Origin: Gallionella sp.
GTDB lineage: Bacteria > Pseudomonadota > Gammaproteobacteria > Burkholderiales > Gallionellaceae
DNA: 47,445 nucleotides
Assembly: GCA_028710565.1 (NCBI GenBank)
Contig: JAQTTV010000025.1
Coordinates: 1-47,445 of the forward strand
Direction: 5' to 3'
The position numbers and the translations under genes were made by a program. Under the pieces are notes generated by a model. The model was not told the origin of the DNA. It did no database searches and saw only the letters and a list, made by a program, of their open reading frames with translations. Below, one piece after another: positions 8,401-17,083 of this stretch (positions within the stretch are counted from its first letter, which is position 1; the number at the start of each line of letters is the position of its first letter).

Positions 8401-11400
8401 TATCCATACCTGCTTGTTGATTGTGATAGACGTTATTACTCGGATCGGTCACCGATAACGCATTCACAGCAATCGTATTGGGGTAATTGCAGCCTGTATC
8501 CGCCACAATATCGACACCAATCACACAATTATTACTGCGTGTGATAGCACCCCCCGTCAAATCAATATAATTGGGGCTAGTTGCCGAATTCAGCGTCAAA
8601 GTACCGCCGCAGCCATTCGTTAAATTGGGCGTACTCGCTATTTTCAAGCCAACGGGCAAAGTATCCCTGACTGTTGCACTGTGGAAATCAGTGGTCAAAC
8701 TAGAATTCCCCAAGGTAATGAGCAAACGCAGAGTTTGTCCCACCAAGGAAGGATTAGGCGAGAACGCTTTGATGACAGACACACCCGCGACACTGGTGAC
8801 CGAACCCGTAACATTCGTTGGATTCGTGGCGCCATTGTCCGTCGTCAGTGCATTAGTCGGAATGATATTACTATATGAACCTTCCAACTGCGGAATGACA
8901 TCAATCGTGACATCACACGTTCCACTGACCGCACCTACCCGTGCGGGCACCTTACCACCACTAAAGTGGAAAGCAGATTCTCCCCCTGTTAATGCGCCCC
9001 CCCCTACCTTGGTAAAGGACCAATCCGCCGATGTGCCGCAAGTACTCGTCGCATTCGGGGTGGATGAAATCAGAATACTATTGGCAGGCAAGCCCCCATT
9101 GCCCGCATTCGTCATATCATCCGTAAAGGTGATATTGGTCTGCATATAGGTCTGTGGATTTTGGATATGCACTGTCAACTTAGTCGCAGCCCGACCCAAA
9201 ACCGAATTGGGAATAAACTCTTTAGCGGTAATGATGGTAGGGCTCACAATCGTCACCGAGTCTGTGGCTGCAACTGAATTAGTACGCGCAGGTCCAGTGC
9301 TATTGACGGTGCCTATCCCAATCGTATTGGTCAATGTTCCTGAGGCGGTAGCACCAAAATTGGCAATCACATCAACGGTGACGGTACAACGCCCCACCAC
9401 GCCACCAAAGAGCATCGGTATCGTGCCATTTGCCAACGAAACAGTACGAGAACCCGCGACAGCCGTTACCGTGCCGCTGCCACAACTGGTCGTTGCATTA
9501 GGCGTCGGTGCGATCAGCAATTGCGGCACGACGGCACCAGGCAAGGTGTCGGTAAAGCTGACACCTGTTAAATTTTGGCTTTCTGGGTTGGTCAACTCAA
9601 TGGTGAGTTTGGTCACCGCACCATTGCCTAAATTGTGCTCAGAGAATATCTTGCTTACCCCAATGTTACTTGTGACGGTTAACGGGGTGGGGTTGAGTGG
9701 CGCACCACCCGTCGGAGAGGAGACTACTGTGTTTTGAAAATTAGGGTAGTCCGCAGAAACGATGTTCCCGACAGGGATCTGATTATTCCAAGTCCCGCCC
9801 AGCGTGGAAGTGACATCAAATAGCACCGTACACGTTTGCCCTTGCGCCATGCTGGGCACTCTGATGGTAATGACATCGCGCCCAGATGAAACCGTAGGTG
9901 TTACAGCGGTCGAATTCACGGTAGGAGTGGTGCAACTATATGACGCATTCGGTGTTGTAGCCACCGTCACATTCGCAGGCAGTCCATCGGTAAAATCAAC
10001 GTTAGGTACGGCAATGCTCCCTGCTGTGGAGTTATTTGTCCATCTGACGGCAACCTGAGAGATTCCCCCTGCTGTAATCGTCGCAGGAGTGAACGTTTTC
10101 CTTACTGCATTAAATCCATTCGTCGTGTTAACGGTCAGCGAGACCGCTGCTGAAGCGGTTGAGTTGGTATAACCAGCATTATCTAATGAAGTAATGTCCC
10201 CTATTTGAATACGATTACTGTAACTGCCGACCGTATCAGAAGTGGCATCAAACACCACGGTACAAGTCTGTTGCGCTGCCTGACTGGGAATAAGCAATTG
10301 AACCTGTTGTCCAACCACCGTGGGCGTAATGGGGGTTGAAGTTACGGTGGGCGTAGTACAGCTATAGGATGCATTCGGCGTAGTCGCCAATCTCATCCCT
10401 GCAGGCAGGTTATCCGTCACTTGTACATTGTTAATGGCAGGGGTACCTGCAATAGCAGCATTTTTCCAACTCACGGTCACCTTTGAAGGAAACCCTGGCA
10501 CGATGGTGGATGGTGAAAAGGCACTTTTTGTAACCGCTGAGAAGTTGATGGTACTAACAACCGTCAACGCTGCCGCATTCGATGCAGTATAGTTTTTGAA
10601 CAGCGGATTATCAGCTGAAATAATACCGCCCACAGGAATGGTGTTGTTCCAGTTGGCTCCACTCCCTGCGGTCGCAGAAGTCACATCAAACTTTACCGTA
10701 CAAGTAACCCCTTGTGCCTGACTGGGTACGTGTATCGTAATTTGATCTCGCAGCGCAGAAACCGTCGGTGTGACAGACGTTAAAGTGCCGCAATTGTATG
10801 AAGCATTTGGCACCGCCGCCACAGTGATATTGGCTGGCAAGGTATCGGTGAAGTCGATATTGGTGACGGCCACCGAGCCTGTAGGTCCATTATTGGTCCA
10901 AGGTACTGAGACGGTACTGATACCATTAACGATAATCGTGGCAGGGGCAAAAGTTTTGGTACCCACTGTGAGATTAATGGTATCCACCACCGTCAGTGTT
11001 CTGGTTGGGGATGCCGTAGAGTTTCTAAACGCTGGCGTGGTGGCTGAAGCAATATCACCAATGGCGATCGTATTATTCCAAGCACCTACCACATTGGAAG
11101 TTACATCAAATTTTGCGGTACAGGTTTGTCCCGTCGCAAAAGTTGGTAGGCTAATGGTGATTTTGTCACGCAACGCTGACACTGTAGGGGTCACTGGCGT
11201 TGAGTTTACCGTAGGGGTAGTACAACTATAGGATGCATTGGGTACCGCCGCCACGGATACATTGGCGGGCAAATTATCCACCATATCCACGTTGGTCATC
11301 GCCGCCGTGCCTGCTGGCGCGGCATTGGTCCAACCTACGCTCACCGTCGAGGTTCCCCCCGTCAAAATAGTCGTCGGCAAGAATGTCTTAGTAACAGGGG

Positions 11401-14400
11401 TAATATTCAAATTGGCAACGATATTCAGTGTACCAATCACGGTGTTAATGGCACCATTGGTACTGGCAGTGGTGGTCGTTAAGTCTGTCGGCACCAACAC
11501 ATTGTTATAAGCCCCCAGCGCACTCCCTGTTACATCAAAGGTAGCCACACAATTATTGTTTGTCGGCCCCGTACTGGCACGTACATTCAGCACATCAAAC
11601 GTAATCGTGTCATTTGCAGCATTAACAGTGGATACCACAGGATTGGCCAATAAGCGCGTGGTCGTGCCTGTACCCGCAGTCGTTAATGTTGTCCCCCCAC
11701 ACTTAACCACCGCATTGGCGGGACTGGCGACTGTTAGCCCCAGAGGTAGGGTGTCAATAATTTTAGAGTTAGCACGAGTAGCCGCCCCTCCATTCTGAAG
11801 ATATCGCCAATTAATACTTGCTGTTGAAATAGCATTGGGTAAAACGGTGTTCGGCACAAATGACTTGCTGGTGTAATTAAAATAACCGCCTGTTAATGCC
11901 TGCACACAATACGCTGGACTAGGGTCAATCAAGGTTGAACTGCCTGTTGCGGTGACATGAATGGTATTGTTGTAGCATCCCGCTGTTGCGACACCATCGA
12001 CATCAAAAGTCAGCGTACAGGAGGAAGGTGTACCTGCTGCGGGGGCAACAGGCAAGGAGCCACCAGACAAAGTCACCGATGTCGCGCTTGCTACAGGTGC
12101 AAAAGTACCACCACAGGTATTGGTGGCATTCGCACCCGCAGCGGATACGATCAAGCCTTTTGCCGCACCCAAAGTATCCGTGAAGGCAATAGCCGTCTTA
12201 GTGGTCGTGGTACTCCAGTTATAAATGGTAATGGTGATGGTATCGGTCCCACCAATGGTGATGGTGGGATTGACACCCCCGCCAAAAGCCTTCGTAGCGG
12301 TTAAATCATCCACCACGAGCACGTCCTGGGCAGTCCCAAAGATACCCACTTGCCCTGGTACATCAAAAACAGCTTTGGCGATATTGGTATAGCTACCGCT
12401 GGTAGGAGCCAATACGGTAAACGTAACCGTACAACTTGCCCCAGCGGCTAGGGTTCCCCCTGTCATCGCAATGGTAGTTGCCCCCACGACGGGTGTGCCG
12501 CCTGTGGTATTACAGGTATTGCTATCCACACTCTGCACTGTCATCCCACCCAACAAGGCACCGCCACCCGAAGGATCGGTAATAGCCAGATTGGAAAAAT
12601 TCGCCGCACTGGTGTTATTCAAGGTAAGACTCATTTGCACCGTCGCCCCCACCGCAATGAGCGGTTGCGAAAATGCCTTGGTCAGAGTAAAGGTGATGGG
12701 ATTTACGACCAAGGTATTTGCTGCTGTAAGACTATACGCGGTGGTTTGCGCAGCATAGTTTTTAAAGGTCGTGGTCGCCGTATTAGCATAATTCAACGAG
12801 GTTGAACCCGTATTGGGCGCAGTGACGGTCAGGGTAATGGTGCATGTTTGTCCAACAGCGACCGAACCACCTGTCATGCTAATACTGGTGGCATTTACTG
12901 CGGGCGGATTGGCAAGTGCACCACAACCCGCCGAAGTTGATCCATAACTGACCACTTTCATACCAGCAGGGAAGGTATCGCTGATGGTGAGATTGGTTAA
13001 TGCTAACGTGGTGGTGTTAGGCACCGAAATCGTCATCGTCGAGGTCTGACCCGCGACGACAGGTGTCGTAAAGTTTTTGGTAGGAACAACCGCAATGGCA
13101 TTCACCGCTAAGGTCTTTGAAGGAATCGTGAAGGTTTGCGCAGTAGCCTGCCCTGAATGCTTGACGCTGACGGTGGCGCCCGCATTGTTAAAGTTCTTGA
13201 GGGCAGCGGTGGTGTTTAGCGCATTGACATTCACGGTTACCACGCAGCTTGCCGCAGCCAACACGGTTCCGCCAGTTAAGCTGATGGTGGTATTGCCAGC
13301 CACAGGATTGGTCAGCGCACCACAACCAACGGAAGATACAAAGCTGTCGACGACCATACCCGTAGGCAAGGCATCTGTCAGACTCACACTGGTAAAGTCA
13401 ACCGCGCTGGTATTGGGGATGGTAAACACTAATGTTGTGATGTCACCTGCATTGATGGTTGCGGCACCAAAGTTTTTGGTGGGCAAAACGGTCAGCGCAT
13501 TTACGGTGATCGACTTGGCTGCGGTGATGCTAGTGGGAGTCGTTTGTCCCGCGTAATAATTGAACCCTATCGTTGCGGTGTTGGCATCCACTTGCGCGGC
13601 TGCGGTTGTATTGGGTGCATTAACCGTTACAAAGACATGACAAGTTGCACCCGCCGCCAACGAGCCGCCCGTTAAAGCGATTGTAGTATTACCCACCGCT
13701 GGATTGGTGCTGGTGCCGCAGTTATTGGAAACAAAACTTGCGACGTTCATGCCATTCGGCATGGGATCATTGATACTCAGTGCGCTGAGGGCAGCCACCG
13801 AACTGTTGGTAATCGCGATGTCCAACGTTGGCGTTTGCCCGTCACCAGCCGTAATGGGACCCACAGGCGAAAAGGTCTTGGTTGTGGTCACATTCAGCGG
13901 GTCCACTTTTAGTTGAGCGGTATTGCTCGACAATCCCGTTTCAGCAATCCCTAAATGGGTAAAGTTAACGGTTGCAGTATTACTATACGTTACTTGAGAT
14001 CCAGTTAAATTCGGCGCATTGACCGTAAAGGTTACTGAACAACTTGCCCCTGCAGCCAATGTACCGCCCGTCAAGGCGATCGCAGTCGCCCCCGCGATGG
14101 GTGTGCCACCCGTCGTACCGCAGGTATTTGCCCCCACGCTGTTCACTGTCATATTGGTGGGCAACGTGTCGTTGATCGCCAAAGCAGCAAAATCAGCGAC
14201 CGAAGTGTTGTTCACCGTAATCGTAAAGGTACCTGTTGCCCCTGCGGCGATGGGACTGGTCGCAAAACTTTTAACGACGTTCGCGTTTGTACCAAGCACA
14301 AAAGCTGTCGCGGCAATGTTTGCCGTAAGTGCCGTATAGGGATTGACGACGGCTGGAGCTGTCGTCGCAATATTGGTGGTAGGAATGCTATTGGATTTGC

Positions 14401-15700
14401 TGGCAAAGGTAGCCGTCGAATACACTTCAACCGATACGACGCAAGTGGTTTGCGCTGGGAAAATAGCTGGATCGAGTGTGCCACCGCTAAAGGTAAAGCC
14501 TGCATTCGCGCCAAATTGTGCAAGGCTATGCCCCGCACCGCACCCCGTTGCGGTGTAAACAGGACTCGCCGCATTGGTCAACTTAAGGGTGGTGAGCGTA
14601 TTGCCATCCGCCTGAAATTTATCAGTAATAGAAAGTCCTGTGTAGGTCACATTCCCCGTGTTGGTGACGGTGACTTCCACTCTAAAAGGCACGCCAGCCT
14701 GTATGGTGGTAATGGGTGCCCCTGCGTTACTGGTGAACTGCTTGGTCGCACTAATGGTTTGTACCGCGAGGCTGGGAGCGATACTGTCCGTATTTTTAGT
14801 CGTGAATTGTGTGTTCGTGATTGCATTTGCGGGCAAAATGATATTGGAATAAGTTCCAGGCGCGGACCCCACGATAGGCACACTGATTTTACACACCCCA
14901 CCATTGAGTAGTACCGTCCCATTGGTAAAACTGATATGGGCGGCTCCCACCGTACCACTGACGGCACTCCCCGCACCACAACCCGATACAATGGTTGGTG
15001 CGGCTGCAATGGTGATATTGGTAGGCAAATCCATCGCCCATTGCGTATTCGTTAAGTTGGCCGCGAAACTATTGTTGGTTAGGTCGATAATGAGATTCGT
15101 TTGTTCTCCCACCAACACGGTACTTTTAGGGCTTAATGATAATGCCACTGAAGGGGAAGTAACAGCATTGATCGTCAGTGACTGGTTAATGCTTGTCAAG
15201 CTATCTTGGCTAGGGTTGATAGGATTAAATGTCAACGCACCTGCCAACACGGTATTCACGAGGCCTTGATTGGTGCTAGATTGCCCCACTACATCAATGT
15301 CAAAACTACAACCTGGCAGACCATTTGACGTTGCAGGGAGCGTCGCGTTACTAATCGCTATACTGGCTCCACCCGCAGCGGCAGTCACCACCCCAGTGGT
15401 TGTCCCATTACCGCAAGTGTTGTTTCTGATATTCGGGGGGGTCGCAACTATAATTCGTCCAGTGGCATTGGAAGGTAAATTATCTATCATCTGCGCGCCC
15501 GTTAAAGGAGCACCAGAATTATTGACGAATCCAATGTTCAGAGTTGTGACCACACCAGAATCGATTAAATTAGGTGTGAACCCCTTCACTGGTTCTGCAG
15601 AATTTGCTGCGCCTGATGCGATCAACATAAACAGCCCAACCACGATAAGCTGCCAATTCAATTTAGAGTACCGAGCAGTAGGGATAGCTGGATTACGCAT
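5450..15700 (-). CDS. Giant exported DUF11-repeat surface protein (3416 aa)
   Basis: The last gene of the surface locus. I chose ATG 15700, which gives a clean signal peptide (basic start, then QLIVVGLFMLIASGAANSA); a TTG at 15721 would add seven residues. About 17 Ig-like DUF11-type units follow (to about residue 2410), each 110-145 residues with two cysteines, the first often as NTCG or SYSCTTP and the second before a strand such as CTVTFTV. Then come a SpaA-like unit (about 2440-2560), a GEVED domain (ending GEVEDYKLTI, about 2560-2740), three SpaA-like units (to about 3060), an SdrD-B-like unit with NNGIQDGGETGIAGV, and a C-terminal module from about 3183 ending VHFTVQVQP. There is no LPXTG, PEP-CTERM or transmembrane tail. 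Likely an extracellular fibre or adhesin; ligand unknown. Confidence 0.85.
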   Translation of the reverse strand: MRNPAIPTARYSKLNWQLIVVGLFMLIASGAANSAEPVKGFTPNLIDSGVVTTLNIGFVNNSGAPLTGAQMIDNLPSNATGRIIVATPPNIRNNTCGNGTTTGVVTAAAGGASIAISNATLPATSNGLPGCSFDIDVVGQSSTNQGLVNTVLAGALTFNPINPSQDSLTSINQSLTINAVTSPSVALSLSPKSTVLVGEQTNLIIDLTNNSFAANLTNTQWAMDLPTNITIAAAPTIVSGCGAGSAVSGTVGAAHISFTNGTVLLNGGVCKISVPIVGSAPGTYSNIILPANAITNTQFTTKNTDSIAPSLAVQTISATKQFTSNAGAPITTIQAGVPFRVEVTVTNTGNVTYTGLSITDKFQADGNTLTTLKLTNAASPVYTATGCGAGHSLAQFGANAGFTFSGGTLDPAIFPAQTTCVVSVEVYSTATFASKSNSIPTTNIATTAPAVVNPYTALTANIAATAFVLGTNANVVKSFATSPIAAGATGTFTITVNNTSVADFAALAINDTLPTNMTVNSVGANTCGTTGGTPIAGATAIALTGGTLAAGASCSVTFTVNAPNLTGSQVTYSNTATVNFTHLGIAETGLSSNTAQLKVDPLNVTTTKTFSPVGPITAGDGQTPTLDIAITNSSVAALSALSINDPMPNGMNVASFVSNNCGTSTNPAVGNTTIALTGGSLAAGATCHVFVTVNAPNTTAAAQVDANTATIGFNYYAGQTTPTSITAAKSITVNALTVLPTKNFGAATINAGDITTLVFTIPNTSAVDFTSVSLTDALPTGMVVDSFVSSVGCGALTNPVAGNTTISLTGGTVLAAASCVVTVNVNALNTTAALKNFNNAGATVSVKHSGQATAQTFTIPSKTLAVNAIAVVPTKNFTTPVVAGQTSTMTISVPNTTTLALTNLTISDTFPAGMKVVSYGSTSAGCGALANPPAVNATSISMTGGSVAVGQTCTITLTVTAPNTGSTSLNYANTATTTFKNYAAQTTAYSLTAANTLVVNPITFTLTKAFSQPLIAVGATVQMSLTLNNTSAANFSNLAITDPSGGGALLGGMTVQSVDSNTCNTTGGTPVVGATTIAMTGGTLAAGASCTVTFTVLAPTSGSYTNIAKAVFDVPGQVGIFGTAQDVLVVDDLTATKAFGGGVNPTITIGGTDTITITIYNWSTTTTKTAIAFTDTLGAAKGLIVSAAGANATNTCGGTFAPVASATSVTLSGGSLPVAPAAGTPSSCTLTFDVDGVATAGCYNNTIHVTATGSSTLIDPSPAYCVQALTGGYFNYTSKSFVPNTVLPNAISTASINWRYLQNGGAATRANSKIIDTLPLGLTVASPANAVVKCGGTTLTTAGTGTTTRLLANPVVSTVNAANDTITFDVLNVRASTGPTNNNCVATFDVTGSALGAYNNVLVPTDLTTTTASTNGAINTVIGTLNIVANLNITPVTKTFLPTTILTGGTSTVSVGWTNAAPAGTAAMTNVDMVDNLPANVSVAAVPNASYSCTTPTVNSTPVTPTVSALRDKITISLPTFATGQTCTAKFDVTSNVVGAWNNTIAIGDIASATTPAFRNSTASPTRTLTVVDTINLTVGTKTFAPATIIVNGISTVSVPWTNNGPTGSVAVTNIDFTDTLPANITVAAVPNASYNCGTLTSVTPTVSALRDQITIHVPSQAQGVTCTVKFDVTSATAGSGANWNNTIPVGGIISADNPLFKNYTASNAAALTVVSTINFSAVTKSAFSPSTIVPGFPSKVTVSWKNAAIAGTPAINNVQVTDNLPAGMRLATTPNASYSCTTPTVTSTPITPTVVGQQVQLLIPSQAAQQTCTVVFDATSDTVGSYSNRIQIGDITSLDNAGYTNSTASAAVSLTVNTTNGFNAVRKTFTPATITAGGISQVAVRWTNNSTAGSIAVPNVDFTDGLPANVTVATTPNASYSCTTPTVNSTAVTPTVSSGRDVITIRVPSMAQGQTCTVLFDVTSTLGGTWNNQIPVGNIVSADYPNFQNTVVSSPTGGAPLNPTPLTVTSNIGVSKIFSEHNLGNGAVTKLTIELTNPESQNLTGVSFTDTLPGAVVPQLLIAPTPNATTSCGSGTVTAVAGSRTVSLANGTIPMLFGGVVGRCTVTVDVIANFGATASGTLTNTIGIGTVNSTGPARTNSVAATDSVTIVSPTIITAKEFIPNSVLGRAATKLTVHIQNPQTYMQTNITFTDDMTNAGNGGLPANSILISSTPNATSTCGTSADWSFTKVGGGALTGGESAFHFSGGKVPARVGAVSGTCDVTIDVIPQLEGSYSNIIPTNALTTDNGATNPTNVTGSVTSVAGVSVIKAFSPNPSLVGQTLRLLITLGNSSLTTDFHSATVRDTLPVGLKIASTPNLTNGCGGTLTLNSATSPNYIDLTGGAITRSNNCVIGVDIVADTGCNYPNTIAVNALSVTDPSNNVYHNQQAGMDTAVVKASLKIIKLFNPSNDPGVFTFSVTPTADVTGASTLVVDKNTNFATVIPFSVNGGKTYTITETGNNPTVTSDYTTTYSCSNGDGTVLTTGTGTTFTVNQPASCGAATPNQQSIVCTVTNVNNVTGSVADHGDAPAAFGDAAHTVPTTPTVYLGNVIPDTDSVSSVATWQAQTTATGDEGAGTADEGIAQLLSSGSSSFPVLSTSPGNYSLTLRCAGTTTANAVSGWIDFNRNNVFDAGERAQGTCSAVSNGTVTLTWTTFTGINVGATYARFRIASIASESSNVASQAADGEVEDYKLTIAQGVSVTVTKVSNGGTGTFTFTGTNGWANQNIATVTSGSGVAGAAQSLAAAGMTTDIVETPVAGYTVTAINCIGLGAGGAASYDLPNRKVTLNAAATAAGSNISCTFTNTFTTGSTVTVTKISNGGTGTFTFTGTNGWTNQNISTVTSGVGVSGAAQTLTTPGAATDIIESVPPAGYSLTAISCTGLGSGTATVDLLNRKVTLDGLATTAGNTVICTFTNTLSGAATLTLRKQWLGAVVNDAVSVTATGLTSLSSVANTSNKLDSGTSQAVSAGNVITIGETYAVGSAANYTSFLACTGTTGLSGNVLTVGASDAAIVCTLTNTYSHGITGTVFKDNGVGGGIANNGIQDGGETGIAGVTITANQAGCAGTVCGTALTDSSGNYVLLLPSSVAGAITLTETNLSGMLSTGGSAGSSGGTYTRSTDTTAFTVVSGASYTGLNFGDVPENQFTTDGVQAAMPGTVVFYPHRFIAGTAENVSFVLSSVASPAVIGWSEVLYVDANCNATIDAGEVIAPTPMALTAGQEVCLLVKEFVPASGAMNAQNAVTITANVSATFSGAAVSFSYVHHDTTTVGQPTSAGLVLVKSVDKTTAMPGDMITYTIAYTNNGSGILSNVVINDATPAYTLFQSADCGVLPLNFVLPCNITKPAVGSTGSIIYNFTGTLVPTSSGAVHFTVQVQP
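9880..11600. repeat. Four about 430-bp repeat units inside the giant gene
   Basis: Within the coding sequence, near-matching segments such as ACTATAGGATGCATTCGG or ACTATAGGATGCATTGGG recur at about 9930, 10365, 10790 and 11225. They encode the repeated NASYSC or NASYNC motif and the start of the following strand. The period is about 143 codons. High nucleotide similarity between units makes copy-number change by recombination likely. Confidence 0.7.
12050..14350. repeat. Array of about 400-bp repeat units inside the giant gene
   Basis: Cysteine-bearing segments recur at about 12115, 12508, 12925, 13323, 13717 and 14117, a period of about 133 codons. Each unit carries a variant of LTGGTLAAGASCTVTFTV. 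The units are more diverged in DNA than the 430-bp group. Confidence 0.6.
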
Positions 15701-15732
15701 AATGGATACTTTCAAAAACAAATAATTGAATG

Positions 15733-15853
15733 TTATGGAAATGCTGATTTATTTTGAACTTTCGTTCCAGAAATAGCGGGAACGAAAAGCTCAGAATAAA
15801 ACACTGAATCCCCGCCTATGCGGGGAATGACGAATAAATCAGTGATATTTTAG
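15733..15853. mobile_element. Miniature inverted-repeat element B
   Basis: Ends GGAAATGCTGATTTATT (from 15737) and, inverted, AATATCACTGATTTATTCGT (to 15849), with imperfect flanks TTAT and TTAG. Two internal hairpins include CCCCGCCTATGCGGGG (15810-15825). It fills the gap between the OmpA-type gene and the giant gene, so it lies inside the surface locus and may weaken or separate transcription of the last gene. Confidence 0.65.
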
Positions 15854-15857
15854 GCGA

Positions 15858-16970
15858 CTATTGCTGCAAATCACCCTTTTGCTCTTCGCTATACACTTTA
15901 ATAATAGCAGCAGGATCATTCGGATTGGTGACGATCAATTCCACACGTCTATCAATTGAGCGAGCGAGTTTATCGTCCGTTTTCATCAACAGTTTGGACA
16001 TCCCGTGTGCGCGTGTAACAAATCGATCAGCAGGCAAACCGAGTTCAAGCAATCGGGTATATACGGCTGTCACACGACGTTGTGACAATTTCATGTTATA
16101 GCCTTGTTTACCACGGCGATCAGTATGTCCACCCAGTTCAAGTTTCAACCAAGGATAAGCATGTAGTGTCTTGGCGACAATTTGCAATACCTTCTCACTT
16201 TCAGGGCTGATATTGTACTTATCAAATGCAAAGTGAACCGCATCAGGAATCTTATCCAGCTCAGGTGCAGGCATGGCTGTGACAGGAATGGCAGGTGGCA
16301 CGACGACGGGCGGCACTACAACAGAAGGCACTTCCACCACTGGCGGCACTTCGACTGGAGGCACTTCCGCCACTGGCGGCACTTCGACTGGAGGCACTTC
16401 CGCCACTGGCGGAACATCAACAACAATAGGCGTTTTAACCACACAGCACTCAGCTTGCTCCAGCAAGCCTTGCGCTTCTTGCAAATTGTGCGCAGCATGT
16501 AACCAACCTAACTCAGGTTGTTCGTGAGCTGCCCACAACAAATGAATTTCAGCTTTAGATAAATAGCCAGCCGCACAGGGCTTGCTATGCTGCTTGGCGA
16601 GCGCAATACGATCCCATAAATCCTCACGCACGCGCGTCGTGCCTCTGAGTACTTCTGGAATTGGAGTACCTTCGGGTAGCTTATTTTCCAGCCAATCTAT
16701 AATTTGCAATGCGCGTTGCAAGGCATCTTCTGCTATCCCAGTTTCATCTTTTTCAATGAATTCTTCCTGTGCAAAATCTAGCCACATCAAGGCTCTCGCT
16801 GACAAATCAGCACTCACCGTTTCATTGGCTTCCGTTGCCTTCGCCACTCTTTCACGAAGGGCTGTCATATTAGACATCATGACAGGATCGGGTTGTGACG
16901 CATAAGCAGGTATTGCCATACAGAATGAAAGCAACAAAGCTGCTGTAGGTATCAATTTATGCGCACCCAC
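15858..16970 (-). CDS. OmpA-type peptidoglycan-binding protein with proline-rich linker
   Basis: With a GTG start at 16970 (GAGG about 10 nt upstream) the protein has 370 residues and a clean signal peptide ending AIPAYA. An ATG at 17087, overlapping the stop of the upstream gene as ATGA, would add 39 residues and leave the signal peptide buried; the added DNA looks like decayed repeat. A helical domain follows (about 25-175), then a Pro/Val linker of VPPVEVPPVAE repeats (about 182-236), and a C-terminal OmpA domain (about 245-348) with GGHTDRRG and LSQRR; Asp284 and Arg299 are the expected diaminopimelate-binding residues. It probably anchors the locus products to peptidoglycan. It is encoded just after the barrel protein. 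Confidence 0.85.
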   Translation of the reverse strand: MGAHKLIPTAALLLSFCMAIPAYASQPDPVMMSNMTALRERVAKATEANETVSADLSARALMWLDFAQEEFIEKDETGIAEDALQRALQIIDWLENKLPEGTPIPEVLRGTTRVREDLWDRIALAKQHSKPCAAGYLSKAEIHLLWAAHEQPELGWLHAAHNLQEAQGLLEQAECCVVKTPIVVDVPPVAEVPPVEVPPVAEVPPVEVPPVVEVPSVVVPPVVVPPAIPVTAMPAPELDKIPDAVHFAFDKYNISPESEKVLQIVAKTLHAYPWLKLELGGHTDRRGKQGYNMKLSQRRVTAVYTRLLELGLPADRFVTRAHGMSKLLMKTDDKLARSIDRRVELIVTNPNDPAAIIKVYSEEQKGDLQQ

Positions 16971-17083
16971 AAAAGGAAACCTCAAAGAATCCTGCCCTTG
17001 TCGCCAGCACGAAAGCGGAAACCCAATTAAATCAGAAAGCTGGACTCCCGTCTTCGCGAAAATAATGGGTTTGTTGATATTTC
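16971..17083. other. Leader with decayed palindromic repeat before the OmpA-type gene
   Basis: Between the stop of the barrel gene and the GTG start, the plus strand reads CTGGACTCCCGTCTTCGCGA and then AAAATAATGG. This is a degenerate version of the widespread palindrome seen in elements A-C (CTGGATTCCCGC...GGGAATGACG). This argues that the 39-codon extension to ATG 17087 is not protein-coding, although the frame is open. Confidence 0.4.

Noticed and set aside
5450..15700. Many plus-strand frames of 80-190 codons opposite the giant gene (for example 8571-9149, 9207-9737)
   Set aside because: They are antisense shadows of the Thr/Val/Ala/Asn-rich repeats and consist of low-complexity Val/Pro/Thr sequence without starts, signals or domains.
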